The notes: a model not told the origin generated them from the sequence alone. 64,000 nucleotides of DNA from Distichodus sexfasciatus (GCA_032718565.1 JAVGVS010000237.1:508280-572279); one strand, 5' to 3'. Counted from the stretch's first letter, positions 33,282 through 45,899 are shown. A program made the numbers and translations.

Positions 33282-33593
33282 GGGCGGCACGGTGGCGCAG
33301 TGGTTAGCGCTGCTGCCTCACAGCGAGAAGGTCCTGGGTTCGATCACCGGGTCGGCCGTAGGGCCCCGTGTGGAGTTTGGGTTTCTGCTGGGTGCTCCGG
33401 TTTCCTCCCACAGTACAAAAGCATGCACTGTAGGTTAATTGGCGACTCTGAAATTGGCCCCGTAAGGTGTGAATGGGAATGTGAGGGTGTGTTAGCGCCC
33501 GGTCAAGGTTGGTCCGGTCCCCCGCCTTAGGCTGGTAGTTCCCCCGCGACTCCGGCTGGGATTAAGCGGTTCGGATAATGAATGAATGAATGA
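33282..33593 (+). mobile_element. Family A SINE-like element in st8sia2 3' UTR, with TSD
   Basis: Head GGGCGGCACGGTGGCGCAGT, B box GGTTCGATC, tail (GAAT)n. The flanks AAATCAGCAAA (33266-33276) and AAATCAGTAAA (33594-33604) form an 11-bp target duplication with one mismatch. Confidence 0.9.
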
Positions 33594-34496
33594 AAATCAG
33601 TAAATATTTTCTTTTGAAGATACAGTGTCCCAAAATAGGAAGAAAAAAGTTTAAACTGAGCCATTTCGGTCAGTATGGGACTGTTCTTGTCGTTGCAAGT
33701 TATTAGTCTGACCACAAGATGGAAGCATCTCAGTGGCTCAGCAACCTAAATACAGTAGTGCCATCATTTTTCCGCCTTTATTTGTTTACTGTGAAAAGTT
33801 GCCTTTTGTCATGTTGAGTTTGCAGGCATCGTACTATCAAACGGAAATGATGAATGTAAATGATTCTTTGTTAGATTTATGTTTGTAGTCTACATTTTGC
33901 ACATGCCAAGGTTCTGGGATTTTAAGAAACTCCGCCATCAGAATAAACGACCACCAGCATTTTTGGTGTATCGAATGTGAAGCTTTTGAAAGACTCAAAT
34001 GTCAAGTGTTTCTTAAGTTACCAGTGGAATGTATGCTGAAATAACAGAATCTGAATCTCCCAGACGGATTGGGCTGGGGTTTTGGGTTTTTTTTTTTTTA
34101 AAGATGTATGCACTGCTGCAAGGAGGCAAACGGAATTACTCACTGCTGGTATGCAGCCTTGGAGATACTGCAGTAAAATGCAGAAAACACACCCAGCTGT
34201 TCACACAAACCTGTGTTTACACAGGGACGGCCGGTGGCAGCTCTTGGGGCTTTAGACTGTGACTTTTTTCATCTGCGTACTCAAGTGTTCCAAGGGCTCT
34301 TGTCCAGCCCTCAGCGTGTGGCACAATGTGCACTCAAGAGAGAGCAAGGGTGTTGAAAAGGCAGAAAATCGACTTTTTCTACTTGGGATCCTTGTATTAG
34401 ATCTAGAATGTTCTTAAAAATGAAGAAAAACTCGACTGTTTCATATGTGCCACATTTTACAATTTGTGTGTTTACCTTGTGTATTCGTATTTAAGA

Positions 34497-34502
34497 AATA
34501 AA
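34497..34502 (+). terminator. st8sia2: Candidate polyadenylation signal for st8sia2
   Basis: AATAAA in TTAAGAAATAAAGTAAAAAT, followed about 20 bp later by a GT-rich GTGGTCACTTGTC segment. Confidence 0.55.
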
Positions 34503-34519
34503 GTAAAAATAGTGGTCAC

Positions 34520-34935
34520 TTGTCCTGGGCGCACTTGTTTATCAGCAGATCCTTCCCATGATCCCATGCTGTAGTTAATATTTCAGTCGAATGTTATTTC
34601 CCCGAAGGTCCAACATTGTTCTAAGAAATTTTCCCGCTAATTCTTTGGGATATTTCAGATATTCAGTGTGTGTTCCAGTCGTCTCACATGCTTTGAGCCA
34701 TGTGATTTTTGCGGCTAGAGTGTTGTTTCGACAGGAAACTTCCAAAGCACCGCATGTTGCTCTTATTATGCCTGCAGTTAAGTTAAAAATAGAAAACACT
34801 TTTACAACACACGTCAGCAGCTCGTCCAATGTAATCAAGGCATTTGCCCGTAAATACCTGATTGTGTTTGGCAAAAATGGAAACGGTCTGCCGCCAATAC
34901 TACCAAACTTAATTATAGCCGCCAACTAGCTTGAA
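34520..34935. other. High-complexity block open on both strands
   Basis: Both strands are open for about 340 bp here (34591-34929 and 34575-34925), but neither product resembles a known family. It may be a noncoding conserved block just after the st8sia2 gene. Confidence 0.25.
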
Positions 34936-35334
34936 GGACTTTCTACAGGGATGTCCACATTGGTAAAGACATTCTTAGCAATGCTGGAGATATCTGCTTA
35001 TTGTTTGTTTTGTGGGAGTCGCGGTACATTGTTTTCGTCTGTGGCTCTCTTAGTGAGTGGTTTGTTGGTCTGGTGACAGTCTGGTTTTATAGCCAGACTC
35101 GCCTTTGATGATGTACATTCCTTTTGAGGTGTCTGGATGCTATTAGAAAAGAAACTTGTAACTTTGAACAGGCTCTTTTTTTTTATATATGTGCATAGTG
35201 TGGGGCTAAATATTTGCTTGGTGACAGAAGAGTAAGTACAGCTTAGAATAATGTAAGGAAATTATAATTAAATTGTGGATTATAGAAGCATTTCAGACTC
35301 CTATTTTTTATATTCCTACATATATATATATATA

Positions 35335-35874
35335 CACTGCCCTCCAAAAGTTTGGAAACGCCCCTGGCAAAGTGGGGTTTTGGACGATAGCAGCATAAAT
35401 CCTCATCATTTTTTGGTGCAAATACATTAAAGTAACTTGACATGATCTTTGGATACCAGCAATAATAATTTTTATTTTGCTTACATAATAATGGCAATAT
35501 ATACATGTCAGAGTCAGACATGCCCCTTTGCCAGCTGTGATGTCTGGTTACTGGTTTAAACTTGGCCCAGGTTTTTAGAAGATGTTTGGGTCAGCACACC
35601 TTAATAGCTTCAACAATTGATTGGTTCATTGACCGCTCGGATGCCCAAATTATGCAGGGCTGTAATAGCTGCTAATGGTGGATATTTTGATGAATCCCAA
35701 ATTTAAGTATTTTTATATTTAATAACTGTTTAATAAACTGTTTATGTAATATGTTTTCATAGTTTGTGTTGTCCCATATCAGTGCAACATTATCACAAAT
35801 TAAAAAGGATTCATGGCAATACTGTCCAAAACCCCACTTTGCCAGGGGCGTTTCCAAACTTTTGGAGAGCAGTG
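35335..35874 (+). mobile_element. Tc1/mariner-like element, decayed
   Basis: The termini CACTGCCCTCCAAAAGTTTG and its reverse complement at 35855-35874 are inverted repeats of about 50 bp, both followed by CGCCCCTGGCAAAGTGGGG. TA flanks both sides. The interior keeps a transposase C-terminal trace near 35642-35699 (MPKLCRAVIAANGGYFDES). The catalytic region is gone. Confidence 0.85.
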
Positions 35875-35891
35875 TATATACAGTATATATA

Positions 35892-36225
35892 GGCGGCACG
35901 GTGGCGCATTGGTTAGCGCTGCCGCCTCACAGCGAGAAGGTCCTGGGTTCGAACCCCGGGGACGTATGTAGGGTCTTTCTGTGTGGAGTTTGCATGCTCT
36001 CCCTGTGTTTGCGTGAGTTTCCTCCCACAGTCCGAAGGCATGCGCTATAGGTTAATTGGCAACTCTCAATTGGCCCCGTAAGGTGTGAGTGTGTGTGTGT
36101 GCCCTGCGGTGTGTTGGCGCCTGCCCAGGGTTGTTCTCCGCCTTGCACCCGAAAGTTCCTGGGATAGGCTCCGGTCCCCCCGCGACCCCAGTTGGGATTA
36201 AGCGTTCGGATAATGAATGAATGAA
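35892..36225 (+). mobile_element. Family A SINE-like element
   Basis: Head GGCGGCACGGTGGCGCATTG, B box GGTTCGAACC, then GGGATTAAGCG and a (GAAT)n tail running into a (GT)n microsatellite. It inserted next to the Tc1-like element within an (AT)n region, so a target duplication cannot be read. Confidence 0.85.
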
Positions 36226-36262
36226 TGTGTGTGTGTGTGTGGGTGTTTGTGTGTGTGTGTGT
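36226..36262. repeat. (GT)n microsatellite
   Basis: An interrupted GT run following the (GAAT)n tail of the family A element. Confidence 0.9.
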
Positions 36263-36339
36263 ATACATATATATAAATATAGATATAGATTTTTTTTCTA
36301 TCTTATTCTATCTTTTATGTGTCCCCCATGTGACTGAAG

Positions 36340-37060
36340 TAACCAAAGATTATTAGCTATTATTTTTGTGCGTCTTGTCTTCAAGTATAGCGTTTTGCTT
36401 TCACTCATGACCCTGTTGGCTCAAATAATTCAGTGTAATAATGCCTTATAATCGGCATAATTCATTTATTGTTTGTTTTATAGAGTATAGAAGCACTTCC
36501 AGTTCCTTAGAAATGCTGTGCATACAATGGGACCAATATGTTCATAGTAACACCAGACTATATCCAGGTCCAAAGAACATTGTATAATAATTAGCTATTA
36601 TTTATGACTAGGAAATAATATTCCTGCTTGAGATATGATGCTGAAACATTAAGCATTTTGGAAATAACTCCACACTTCCTGTCGGGAAATCACTTATAAA
36701 ATCGTGCAACAGCGTATCTTATCTGACATATAATCAGACTAAAGGAAGTTATTTTGATGGATTATGGAAACTCATTTCATATTCATATTGAGTTGCTAAC
36801 TATTGGTAACAGAATACTATGCGCAGGTTATATGCAATACTTCATACAGATACAGATTAATTAGCTATTAGAAAGAGGTTCTAATATTGCCATTAATAAA
36901 TAAGTTTTCAAGCATTTAACATTCTGACTTTTCACAGATCTCATTAGCTAAAATAATCACTTAAAAAGGTGTGCAACAGTTATGGTTTATCATATTGAGT
37001 AATTCATTTATTGTTTGGTTGTTAGGGATGATTCCATGCAAAGCATAAACGATGAGAAAA
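36340..37060. repeat. Diverged tandem repeat, about 250-bp period
   Basis: TTAGCTATTA recurs at about 36351, 36591 and 36860. AATTCATTTATTGTTT recurs at about 36460 and 37006, and GTGCAACAG at about 36704 and 36972. The copies are old and imperfect. Confidence 0.5.
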
Positions 37061-40000
37061 GAGCAGTACATTGGACCAAAGACACAAATTTTTGGGGTGG
37101 TTTATATGAGGAGCATTGACAACTCTACATTGACAAGAGCTAGTTGAGGCAATAATGTCTAAAGCAGGTAAACAAATAAATGCTTTTTTTTAAACCAAGA
37201 CGAGATTTGCACGTTAGACGGGGAACAAATACTTTAAACGCGTTCAGAAGGAAAGCTTGTTTCGTGTGGTCCTTCATAGGTTTGGTTTTCATTTCCAGAA
37301 ACACATAGCCGCAGATCTGGGAGGGTTCAATTAAGCACTAAAGTTCCACATAAAGCCTTAAACGCATTGAATCGGAGCATTGGGGTGGATGGAACAAAGT
37401 CCCTCAGCATTCCTACTCGGGTAACAAAAGACAAACGAAGGCGGCATTCTTATGGTTCAAGGAAAAAGGATGTAGCGAGGGGGAAAAAGGGGGGTGTTGG
37501 GTGCGGTCGAGCCAATGCAACGGTCAACAGAATGAGTGGTTTACGCAGACACGGAGAGTTCGCTGTTCAAGGGAAAGTGGTTTTAAAGTTCAAAATAACA
37601 AGCCACTACAAGGCAAATCATAAAACATATTAAGTGGAGGGGAAAACCTAACAAAATACCCTGTACATCAAAACACTTCTACATAAGGATTCCAGTTCGT
37701 TAGTAATACACCAGTAATAAGTACTGAGTTGTACAAGACATGTTTTTTATATTTGTCCAATATTCCTCCAAGAAAAATAGCAGACATGGGAAACATTGAC
37801 CTGGAACAGATTTGTTCCCACACATCATCATATTAATTAAATATGAAAATAAAAGGAAAATTAAAACTTTTTGAAGATTCTACATCAAATCACAATGCTT
37901 ATGAACACATGAAGCATTAAGACCACCCGAATGAAGTATAAAAACATGTACAAATGATCTGTTTATCCACTTGAAAACCACCTGTTTGGACTTATGTGTC
38001 TGTGCAGGTTGCTAGATAACGACTAGCCCTAAATCCCTGCCCTTTGTGTTCTTGCTTTTGGCACACCGTGAAGGTCAAACAACTTGTTCCAGAATTCGAA
38101 ATACATTCTAATCAGGTAATGTGGATTTGATCGCAGAGTACAAGCTTTACCTGAAGGACAAATGTCATAATGCAGCACTTCTGTCCTGCAGTTTATAGTT
38201 GTGTTCCTGTTTACTGTTAGCGAGGCCGTGCACACTGCACAAAAATAATGACTATTGTATGAGTAATTTATTGCAACAATCTAGGAAGCCACAACACAAG
38301 ACAGCACTGGTCGCTGGTTACACATTAAACTTGTTCCTGAATTGCTTCCTCCACCATCTTGTTACGGACTCAATGTTCGGAACTTCGTTCAAGGTTGTAA
38401 CGTCATGCCATGATGTATACAGACTGAAATATTTTAGTCCATGCCTTCTCTCTGGGATTGTTTTCCTGCATCTGTTTCCTTTAGTCAGGAGCAATGTCGA
38501 GTTACACAACTCCGTTACTTATTTGGGAAGAATAATATTTTTTTAAATCCTTTATGAATTTTTCTTTAAAAATATATTTTTAAAAACATAATGTGGTTAA
38601 AGCATCCAGTGCTAAAATGCATTTAATAAACATTTTGCCTGGCTGAACATAGTTTAATAAAAACACGACAATCTAATCGTGTGATGGATTCAGAATTTAC
38701 TCAGAAACGAATACGTCTTGAATATGTAAAACTTCTTCATTTACTATGAGCATATAAGCAGCATGTCAGGACTGAACTGAAATATGTAGAACAGTAAAAT
38801 ACATATATTTTCCTAAATATTCTGCAGTAGCATTTGTCCTCTTAAATCTCCAACACTGAGATACCTTAAATATAATTTTTCCTAAAAAGCTTAAGTGACC
38901 TCAGCATCTTTTAAGGTTTGGTTTAGCTTTTATATGTTTAACCCCCAAATAATGTTTATAGTTTTTATGTTAGTAATATGTAGCTTACAGATAACATCAT
39001 CCTTACATAGCAGCAACAAAAGAGATCAATCTCCCCAAAAACGCATTCACACACTCAGATAGCACTTGACTGTCTCATACAGTAAAAATGCACAGTTAAT
39101 GGTTAGCTAAATGTCATCTAAAACGCTGAAAAGGTTTATCAAGTGGTACTAAAATATAAAATATTTCTGAGTAATGACTTATACGGTATATACAGACAAG
39201 GATATACTCAAAAATTCACTATTAGAAAATAAACTTCTATTTAACAAACTGCAACCAGCTATGAAATTTGTTGGCATCCTATTGGCCCAAATAGATATAT
39301 CTCTCTCTTCATTTATACCCATATAATTATATGCAAATTATTTTAAAAGTATTTAAGTTATCACATACTTGTAGGATTGTTAAAAGTTCTTTTATGGTTG
39401 TGAAAGCATGCATTTGGAGGGATGCAGTCTTCAGGGGCGTTGCACAGAAGGAGGTCAAAGGATGAATTGAGAGCTGTGTTTTTCAGGAATATTGGACTGA
39501 GTTCAAACATTCCTTTTGAATTAAGGATATGACTTTCTGTGAGACAGTATTTCAATACTTTTGAAGAATGGAGCCAAAATGTAGAATGCAGTAACTGGGA
39601 CACTTATGGAAAGGATAATCGGAAGGGGCTGACTTCGAACTCTATGCATACAACTCTTGCTGGACTGTGGAAAGTCTGCTGTGAACAAAACTTACTGAAC
39701 TATCTCAGTTAAGGACAACTGAGCGATCCTGGGAGAAGCGATTATAAATTAGTAAATTAGATTATCTTCCTCTTCCAAATAGAAGAATCCAGTTGGATTC
39801 CTTGGATGGTCACCAGAAGCCCAAAGACTGGTAGGGCTTTTTGAAAAGTCAGGAACAAGACTCAAATTGCACGTCCTGTTCAAACTAATACCTCTCAAAT
39901 ATCACAGTGGAATTAGAAATGACCATTAAGAGATTACTTGCTAATGCGGAAATGAATGAGACATAAAGGAGACATACAAAATGAGGGATCCACACAATTA

Positions 40001-40086
40001 GAAATGTGACGAGAATGATGTTCAGGCAAAAAGTCCATTACTGAGTGGTTTTAACGTGGAAAATACGATGTCATTGTTGCCTGAAT
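37061..40086 (-). other. fam174b: fam174b 3' UTR (presumed) and downstream DNA
   Basis: AT-rich with no coding similarity. Minus-strand polyadenylation signals are plentiful; one in a suitable context is the AATAAA read at 38272-38267. How far the fam174b transcript extends cannot be decided from sequence. Plus-strand open frames at 37367-37633 and 38199-38546 are isolated. Confidence 0.4.
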
Positions 40087-40090
40087 TCAC
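40087..40090 (-). CDS. fam174b: fam174b exon 3 (one base plus stop codon)
   Basis: The minus strand has a T-rich tract ending TTCCCACAG and then G-TGA. The single G completes the Arg codon from exon 2 and TGA ends the protein after KYR, the family's usual C-terminus. Confidence 0.8.
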
Positions 40091-41736
40091 CTGTGGGAAC
40101 AAAAAAAATAAAAACTCGGTTATTATATTTCAAGTACAGTCACTGAATTATTTACCATTTCACACTAATTGGTTTCACACTATAACACTACAGATAACAT
40201 AACATGACCTGGATGAGACCTGTAGCCATCAATAGCAGTTTTGGAGGCGCATTGATCTTTTACATGTTTAATTCTAGGAAAGTTTCCATAAAAAGAAAGA
40301 CCAAAAGCAAGGTGTCATGTGAGTTTTTCTGACTCCTGACCAAACTGTGCACTCTGTTAAGTACATGGCAGCCAAACAGGACACCAGGTCTTGCTCTAAG
40401 GAAGCTGGATCTACGTCAAACAACAATGGAAAGGGCGGAAGGGAGAAGTTAACTGTCCACAATCCAAACCAAAGGATAAATCTGCTTTATGTAAGACTAG
40501 GTCTATCTATAGGTACTAAGTTCCCATAACAAGTGAATAAAATATTGCCTGTCACTTGTAATGAAGGTGCCATCTCCTGTTGGATATCTGAAAATCAGTG
40601 GAAAGAACATGGTATCCCAATGTGAAATGAAGATGTCTTGAGAGCTTGAAACCAAGGTAACTGGTCAGCTTTTTAGGTTCTTGAAGATGTTTTACCTCTC
40701 ATTTGAAAGGCTTCTTCAGTTCGGAACAGTTTTTCGGATAAGAGGTAAAACATCTTCAAGAACCTACAAGTTAGATAGAAGTCTTGTTGCCTTTCACTCA
40801 AGTGCTAAAGACTATATCATGGACGACTGAGCGCATGCAGGCAAAATGCAGTTATATAAAGGTTTCCCAAGTAAATATTATACTTTAAAAATCTGACTAT
40901 TGTGTTGAGAACTGTGTGTAAGCTCATATAGTGTCTTTTAACAAATTTTTAAATCTCCACAAGCTCATTTTCAGCTCTAGTAGTTCTCACCTGTACTTCA
41001 CGTCGAACAGGGTGGAGTCGTCCTCGTCGTCGTTCTCTTCGTTTAACGGCGCCATCTCCACGCGTTCGGCCGGCGTGGTAATTATGTCGTACTTTCTCGT
41101 TTTTCTGATCTTCTTTCCGGACCTTGGACACAAACACAATTATTTTGCCATAAATAGGGGTATGTTGTTTAGCTAAACGACATCATAACGTGCAAAGAAC
41201 AGGTTTCTGCTGCTCTACTTCCACAGGCGGATTTAGGGGATTAAAGAAGCGGATCCGCGCGCGACGGGCCCCGTCCACGCCGACAGCGTAAACGTCAATT
41301 AAATTTAAATGCGTGTTAAAATGTATACTTATTTATGCTGCTTGTCGTTTATTATTATATTTGGGAATACAGTATTTAGAGAGCATTATTCGTGATGGTA
41401 AACCTATAACATTTGGGTAGTTGTTATTGGTGACGCAGTTCTACCTTCGCGCGCTCCTTACCTGTACACTCTAACGAGGAGACACGTGATGAGCAGCGTC
41501 GTGACAACGCAGACGAAAATGACTATGTTCTTGATAGTGGGGAGATCCCGTAATATCGTGGAAATGCGCGTTTCTACCGTAGAATCCGTGGAATTATGTA
41601 ATGTAAATTCACCGCGAAGAGACACCGTGGAATTGAGCCGAGGCGCCGGGGACGGAGGCGAATTCAGTTCTGCACTCGCGTCCTGCACAGCCATAATAAT
41701 AACAGTTATGAGCACGGAATATATCGAACGGTTCAT
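40087..41736 (-). CDS. fam174b: fam174b, small single-pass membrane protein (three exons)
   Basis: This is the family with sequence similarity 174 member B, a short type I membrane protein linked to Golgi organisation in mammals. The minus-strand join 41736-41462, 41122-40991, 40090-40087 gives 136 residues plus stop. A signal peptide opens it (MNRSIYSVLITVIIMAVQDA), then a short lumenal part with N-S-T and N-S-T sequons. The conserved segment RISTILRDLPTIKN precedes a transmembrane helix (IVIFVCVVTTLLITCLLV) and the cytosolic tail (GKKIRKTRKYDIITTPAERV, EMAPLNEE, then acidic DDEDDSTLFDVKYR). The family is known for exactly this tail. It is shorter than the mammalian protein (about 159 aa) because the lumenal part is reduced. 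It lies convergent to st8sia2 and divergent from the lncRNA/chd2 side, as in the human order. Confidence 0.93.
40630..40815. repeat. Palindromic interspersed repeat (TGAAACGTTTT family)
   Basis: TAGGTTCTTGAAGATGTTTT with ACCTCT (40674-40699) is perfectly inverted at 40741-40766 around a 41-bp loop. The outer parts are also related (CTTGAGAGCTTGAA against CACTCAAGTGCTAAAGAC). A single-arm relative lies at 49678-49765 (AGGGGTGAAACGTTTTAAGA, CAAGCTCTCAAGACAG). It sits in fam174b intron 2. Confidence 0.8.
40991..41122 (-). CDS. fam174b: fam174b exon 2
   Basis: 132 nt, phase kept at both ends. The acceptor is TGTCCAAG and the donor GTGAGA on the minus strand. It encodes SGKKIRKTRKYDIITTPAER, VEMAPLNEEND and STLFDVKY plus two bases of the final Arg. 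Confidence 0.95.
41462..41736 (-). CDS. fam174b: fam174b exon 1
   Basis: ATG at 41736-41734. It codes for the signal peptide, lumenal segment, LRDLPT motif and transmembrane helix through RVY plus two bases of an Arg codon. Donor GTAAGG follows on the minus strand. Confidence 0.93.
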
Positions 41737-42110
41737 TTTCGGACGTAATCCTTCAGGGAAGATGCTAAATGCAGGTTGTCAGGTTTGTCGTATTTAAATT
41801 CCCAGCGACAGACTCCAGGCGGGTGCCACCATATGGAAAGCGTCTTGCATTATATTTGGCGTGTTAAATCAACTATTTCGGTCAGTTCGGCGCATCAGAA
41901 ATCTTTTCCAGCTCGTTCTAATGTCGGCTTGTTGTCCATCTTCGTCTAATTCAACGTGGATAACGTGTTTTCAGTGTCTCGTCCGGGACGTTTGAAGGAA
42001 AAGCGGACAGATGATCTGCTCCCGGAACAGCTCCGCTCCTCTGACATTTTATGCTGCCCATCCACGGTCCCACTCACTCCTTACTGCGCATGCGTACATC
42101 CCAAATTATT
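41737..42110 (-). promoter_or_regulatory. fam174b: fam174b promoter region
   Basis: A CpG-containing region upstream of the start codon on the minus strand. The palindrome TGCGCATGCGT at 42085-42095 fits the NRF1 consensus. The transcription start is unknown. Confidence 0.5.
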
Positions 42111-42879
42111 ACGTATTCCTCGCCTTTAGTCGCAGAGATTAACGCTACAACGGATTAGAGTGACAGTTCATTCTCTCGTAAAGTTTATGTGGAATGAGTT
42201 TTGTTTCTAGAGTAAATAGTATTTAAATAGTCGTTAAATATCGGTTTGGTTCCGCGTGGAAAAAAATACCAAGGGCTTTTTATTTTAGATTTTTATTTAC
42301 CAGAAATAACACATTTTTTTTAATAGATTATTGACCTTATCACAAAAGGCTAGCAGCTCAAATATAAATTATTGGTGGAATATATGTTATAATCAAAATT
42401 ACTCCACAGTACATTATATTGATTTGGATGTTGAGTGATAGAATAAACCCCGATAAAACAGGAGAAGGACCCAAAGCCAACTGAAATGAGGTGTTTAATA
42501 TTTAGTAAATAAGCAGTTTCACTATTTAAAACAAACGAAAGTGAAGAACGACCATTGTACAGTTAGATACAATACAAACTGCTTACGTGCTGACGGCAAA
42601 ATAAAAAATAAAAAAAAGTCATTCATTAAACACAGACATCACAAATGATCAGAACAACAAAGTGTAGCTCATAAGGGTGTCTGCACTGGCCTCCAGTCTG
42701 AAAAATGCACACTAGGTCTAGCAAGATCTGATCCCAGGTCAGCATCATCGGGTCTCAGGCGACTCATGTAGAACAGGTCAAAGACCTTAAAGTGGCAACT
42801 CCACCCAAGTTTTGATGAATCAACAACAAGGCACCAGTCCAACAACAAAGCACAGATGATCCATAACCATGGCCTCTGA

Positions 42880-42922
<43 letters not shown>

Positions 42923-45060
42923 CATGCATGTATGTATGGGGTCTCTTGTCAAAAAACATATTTTTGAAAATGTTCCATTTCCCTGTTTCCCTGACAAAGT
43001 TATATACATGAGCAAAACACAGTGAAAGTGCCCATAACGTTCATGCTTCCAGTGCTTACTCCCTTTAGCGAGAAATAATACAGTATTTCATAAAAAGACA
43101 AATATGCTTGATGATGTTAAACCCCAACTGTTCAGGTGGATCTTAAATGGTAGTGACCATTATTAATTAACCTTTATTCAAGAACACAAGCTCAAACATA
43201 AGTAGAATATTTTGAGCCTAAATAACATCATCAGACCCAACAGATTTTGACAGTATGTATTGCATTATAGTGATATTTTCCTGATTGTTGCAGGATCTTT
43301 GACATTTTAAATAAAGGTCCTGCCTTTTAACACGGTTCTGGTGTGAAACAATTCTGTATAGTGATTTGGTAATTGACTTTGAGTACTTTCTCTATGCTTG
43401 ACTACAATACTAATGAGTGCAGTGTATATTTGCGCCAATGCATATCTACTGACAACAGTCATTACCTTTTCCAACTTGTGCAACAGTCTGGTTCTCATCA
43501 TTATTGGGTTGAAAGTAAAGCAATTTACAACTTTGACTCAAGTTTTTCTTGTAATGCCTCACATTTACTAATACTCCCAAAAGTACTTCGCGGTACTTTT
43601 ACTCAAGTATGGCTACTTGGTAACTTTAAACCTTCACTGGATTTTCTTTGTAAGGAATCTTTACTTGAGTATACATCTTGTGTACTTTATAAACCAGTAT
43701 ACCCACCTGACATTCCATTTATGCAGCGTAGGCAGCAAAAAAGACTCATGGCTACTGTGTTGTTTTCAACTTATTATAAAGCAGATTTTATTTGAAAACT
43801 CATTGTGGCCTTCATTTTAAAAGAACCTGAGCTTAGCTGAGGAATCGATTCAAATTGACTGAAACTGTTTGATTTTATCAAGCCAGTTAAGTCAAACAAA
43901 CTCAGTTTTTTTTGGACAAGCGACTGTATATTGACACATTCAGCAAAATCAGGAACATTTTCCCTTTAACCTCATCCTGCAGTAAGTCCTAAATTACTGT
44001 AGATGGGGGTATTGTAACTTTTGAAAAACTATAAAACCTAAATTGTTGCATTGCAGTAGATATTTTAATGTATTTAATAGTGAAATCATAGATCATAATA
44101 GGATTATTGTATAACAATCTACAGCAGACTGGCGGTTAACATGATCTCACATTTTGATCATTAACTATCAATTATTATATCAGAATCAATTATTTTATCA
44201 CTAACTTGACTCTGGAAAATGTCATACATGGGGATCACAATGGTGAAATACTTTTTATTTGATATACATTCAAGTTGCAGAGTACAATTCATATTTTGGA
44301 GAAAATATGACATTTTTTAAAATCTTATTGAGAATTAGATTTTCACATATTTGCATGCCATTCAAATGTTCTATAAATAAAAAGTAAACATTATTTGCAT
44401 TCATATTTATTTTGAAAACAAGCTGATTGTGAGTAATAATTGTGACAAAGAGCTGGGTCTCACAATTCATTGGGCTTGACCTGGTTTATGTAGGGCATTC
44501 TTAACCGTTATCATATCTAGATACAGTTTGATATCTGACATTTCAAATAGAAGATATGAGAACCAGAGTCAAAAGTAAGATAACAGGCTTCATAGTCCTC
44601 TGTTATAAGTCCAAAGTAGGTAGGTGTTTATTGTGGTCTCCAGCCATCAGAAATCTCACAATCACATATTAGTAACATATCACATATTAATCACGTTAGT
44701 TATTAATTTACTCCTAACTTGGCCCATGAAGCATGCACATACATATGTGGTACATGTGTTACATGTGCAGACAGCAATTATTTGCCAAAACATTTAAAAA
44801 TAATAGCAGATATTCCTTTATAAAGAAAAGTGCGAATACACTGGTATGTCATGATCTTATTAAAAATAAATGGACAAATCAGCATTCTATTCACTTTCCA
44901 AAGAGTCCACATTTTTATATACTTTAAAAAAAATGCTGAATCAAAATAAAAAGTGAAAATTCCGTCTGTCCTTCTGGTCTTCTGCTCAGATGGCAACATG
45001 CACATCTTACATAACTCTTATTTTTGGAGGTTTTTTTTTCAATGGTCATGAAATTGCAAC
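42111..45060. other. Intergenic DNA with scattered repeats
   Basis: It holds a (GT)n microsatellite at about 42881-42913. Around 43540-43690, repeated ACTTTTACTCAAGTA and TTACTTGAGTA phrases look like a decayed DNA transposon type common in fish. No exon is recognised. Confidence 0.45.
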
Positions 45061-45255
45061 ATGTGCCCTAGTAGTAGGATGCGAATACATATGGACCAAG
45101 AGGTTGTAGGTTCAAATCGAACTCTATTTGATTGCCAGCGCTACTACCACTTTTCCCGTAAGCAAGGCCCTCAACCCCAAGTTGAGATAAGAGCGTTTGC
45201 TGAATGCCGAATGCTGAAAGCAAGATGCATAGTCAAAGTAACTGACAAATGACAT
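45061..45255 (+). mobile_element. tRNA-derived SINE relic
   Basis: The head has a degenerate A box and the B-box-like GTAGGTTCAAATCG. The body has GTAAGCAAGGCCCTCAACCC and GATAAGAGCGTTTGCTGAAT, a phrase typical of teleost SINEs. Confidence 0.75.
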
Positions 45256-45899
45256 TGTGGGTTTCGTATTTAAACCGGCCAGTAGTAATTTAATTGTGGA
45301 ATACTTGGTTTGTGTGTTCAGCTGTAAAAATACATTAAACATTACAGTTGTAGTCTTATTAATCCTTCTCCAGTTTTCACCACATGGTGTCGTTGTTCAA
45401 CCATCAGTCCTAAACGTCATGAGGTAGAATTGTTGTAAGGAAATATGTTTTACAGAGTCAGACTGAAATAATAGGGAAACCTGCAGTAGGCCAAGCTATA
45501 ACTCAAGTCCAAATTAGATGAGAGGAATCTCCTTAAGGGTAGCCTGTCAGAGGCAATGGTTGTTGCAGCAGTTGTTCATTATTTGACTTTTAGCTATCAC
45601 GTAACAGACCTACTAGTTGCAAACACAGCAATTATGCTGCATTCCAAGCTAGTTGCTGGATAATTGGGGAATTCATGACTTGAAATGGCACCATTTAGTA
45701 GCACTTTGTGTTAGTTTGTGAAAACAATGCGAAAGAAACATGGCTGCTGCCCTTACTTTGAAGGTGGTTTGACCACTTCCTTTGTTTCAGAATACAGTTT
45801 TAAGACTAGTCTAGAATAAACCACCACTTCAAATTCTACCCCACCATTGTTCAAACTACTCAAATAACTAAAAGCCCTCCTAAAATCGGTGTATTATTG
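45256..45899. other. Intergenic DNA, nothing recognised
   Basis: No supported feature. Confidence 0.5.

Larger units (their letters stand above)
32817..34515 (+). other. st8sia2: st8sia2 3' UTR
   Basis: Non-coding sequence from the stop to the AATAAA at 34497-34502. It includes a complete family A SINE-like insertion at 33282-33593. The end is inferred from the polyadenylation signal. Confidence 0.55.

Noticed and set aside
34575..34929. Overlapping 112- and 116-codon frames on opposite strands
   Set aside because: No similarity to any family, no splice context and no codon-use cue; probably chance.
37367..37633. 88-codon basic frame after fam174b
   Set aside because: Not similar to any protein I know and opposite to the fam174b transcript; composition alone explains it.
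40949..41137. Minus-strand 62-codon frame over fam174b exon 2
   Set aside because: It is an off-frame reading; the correct frame gives the conserved cytosolic tail.
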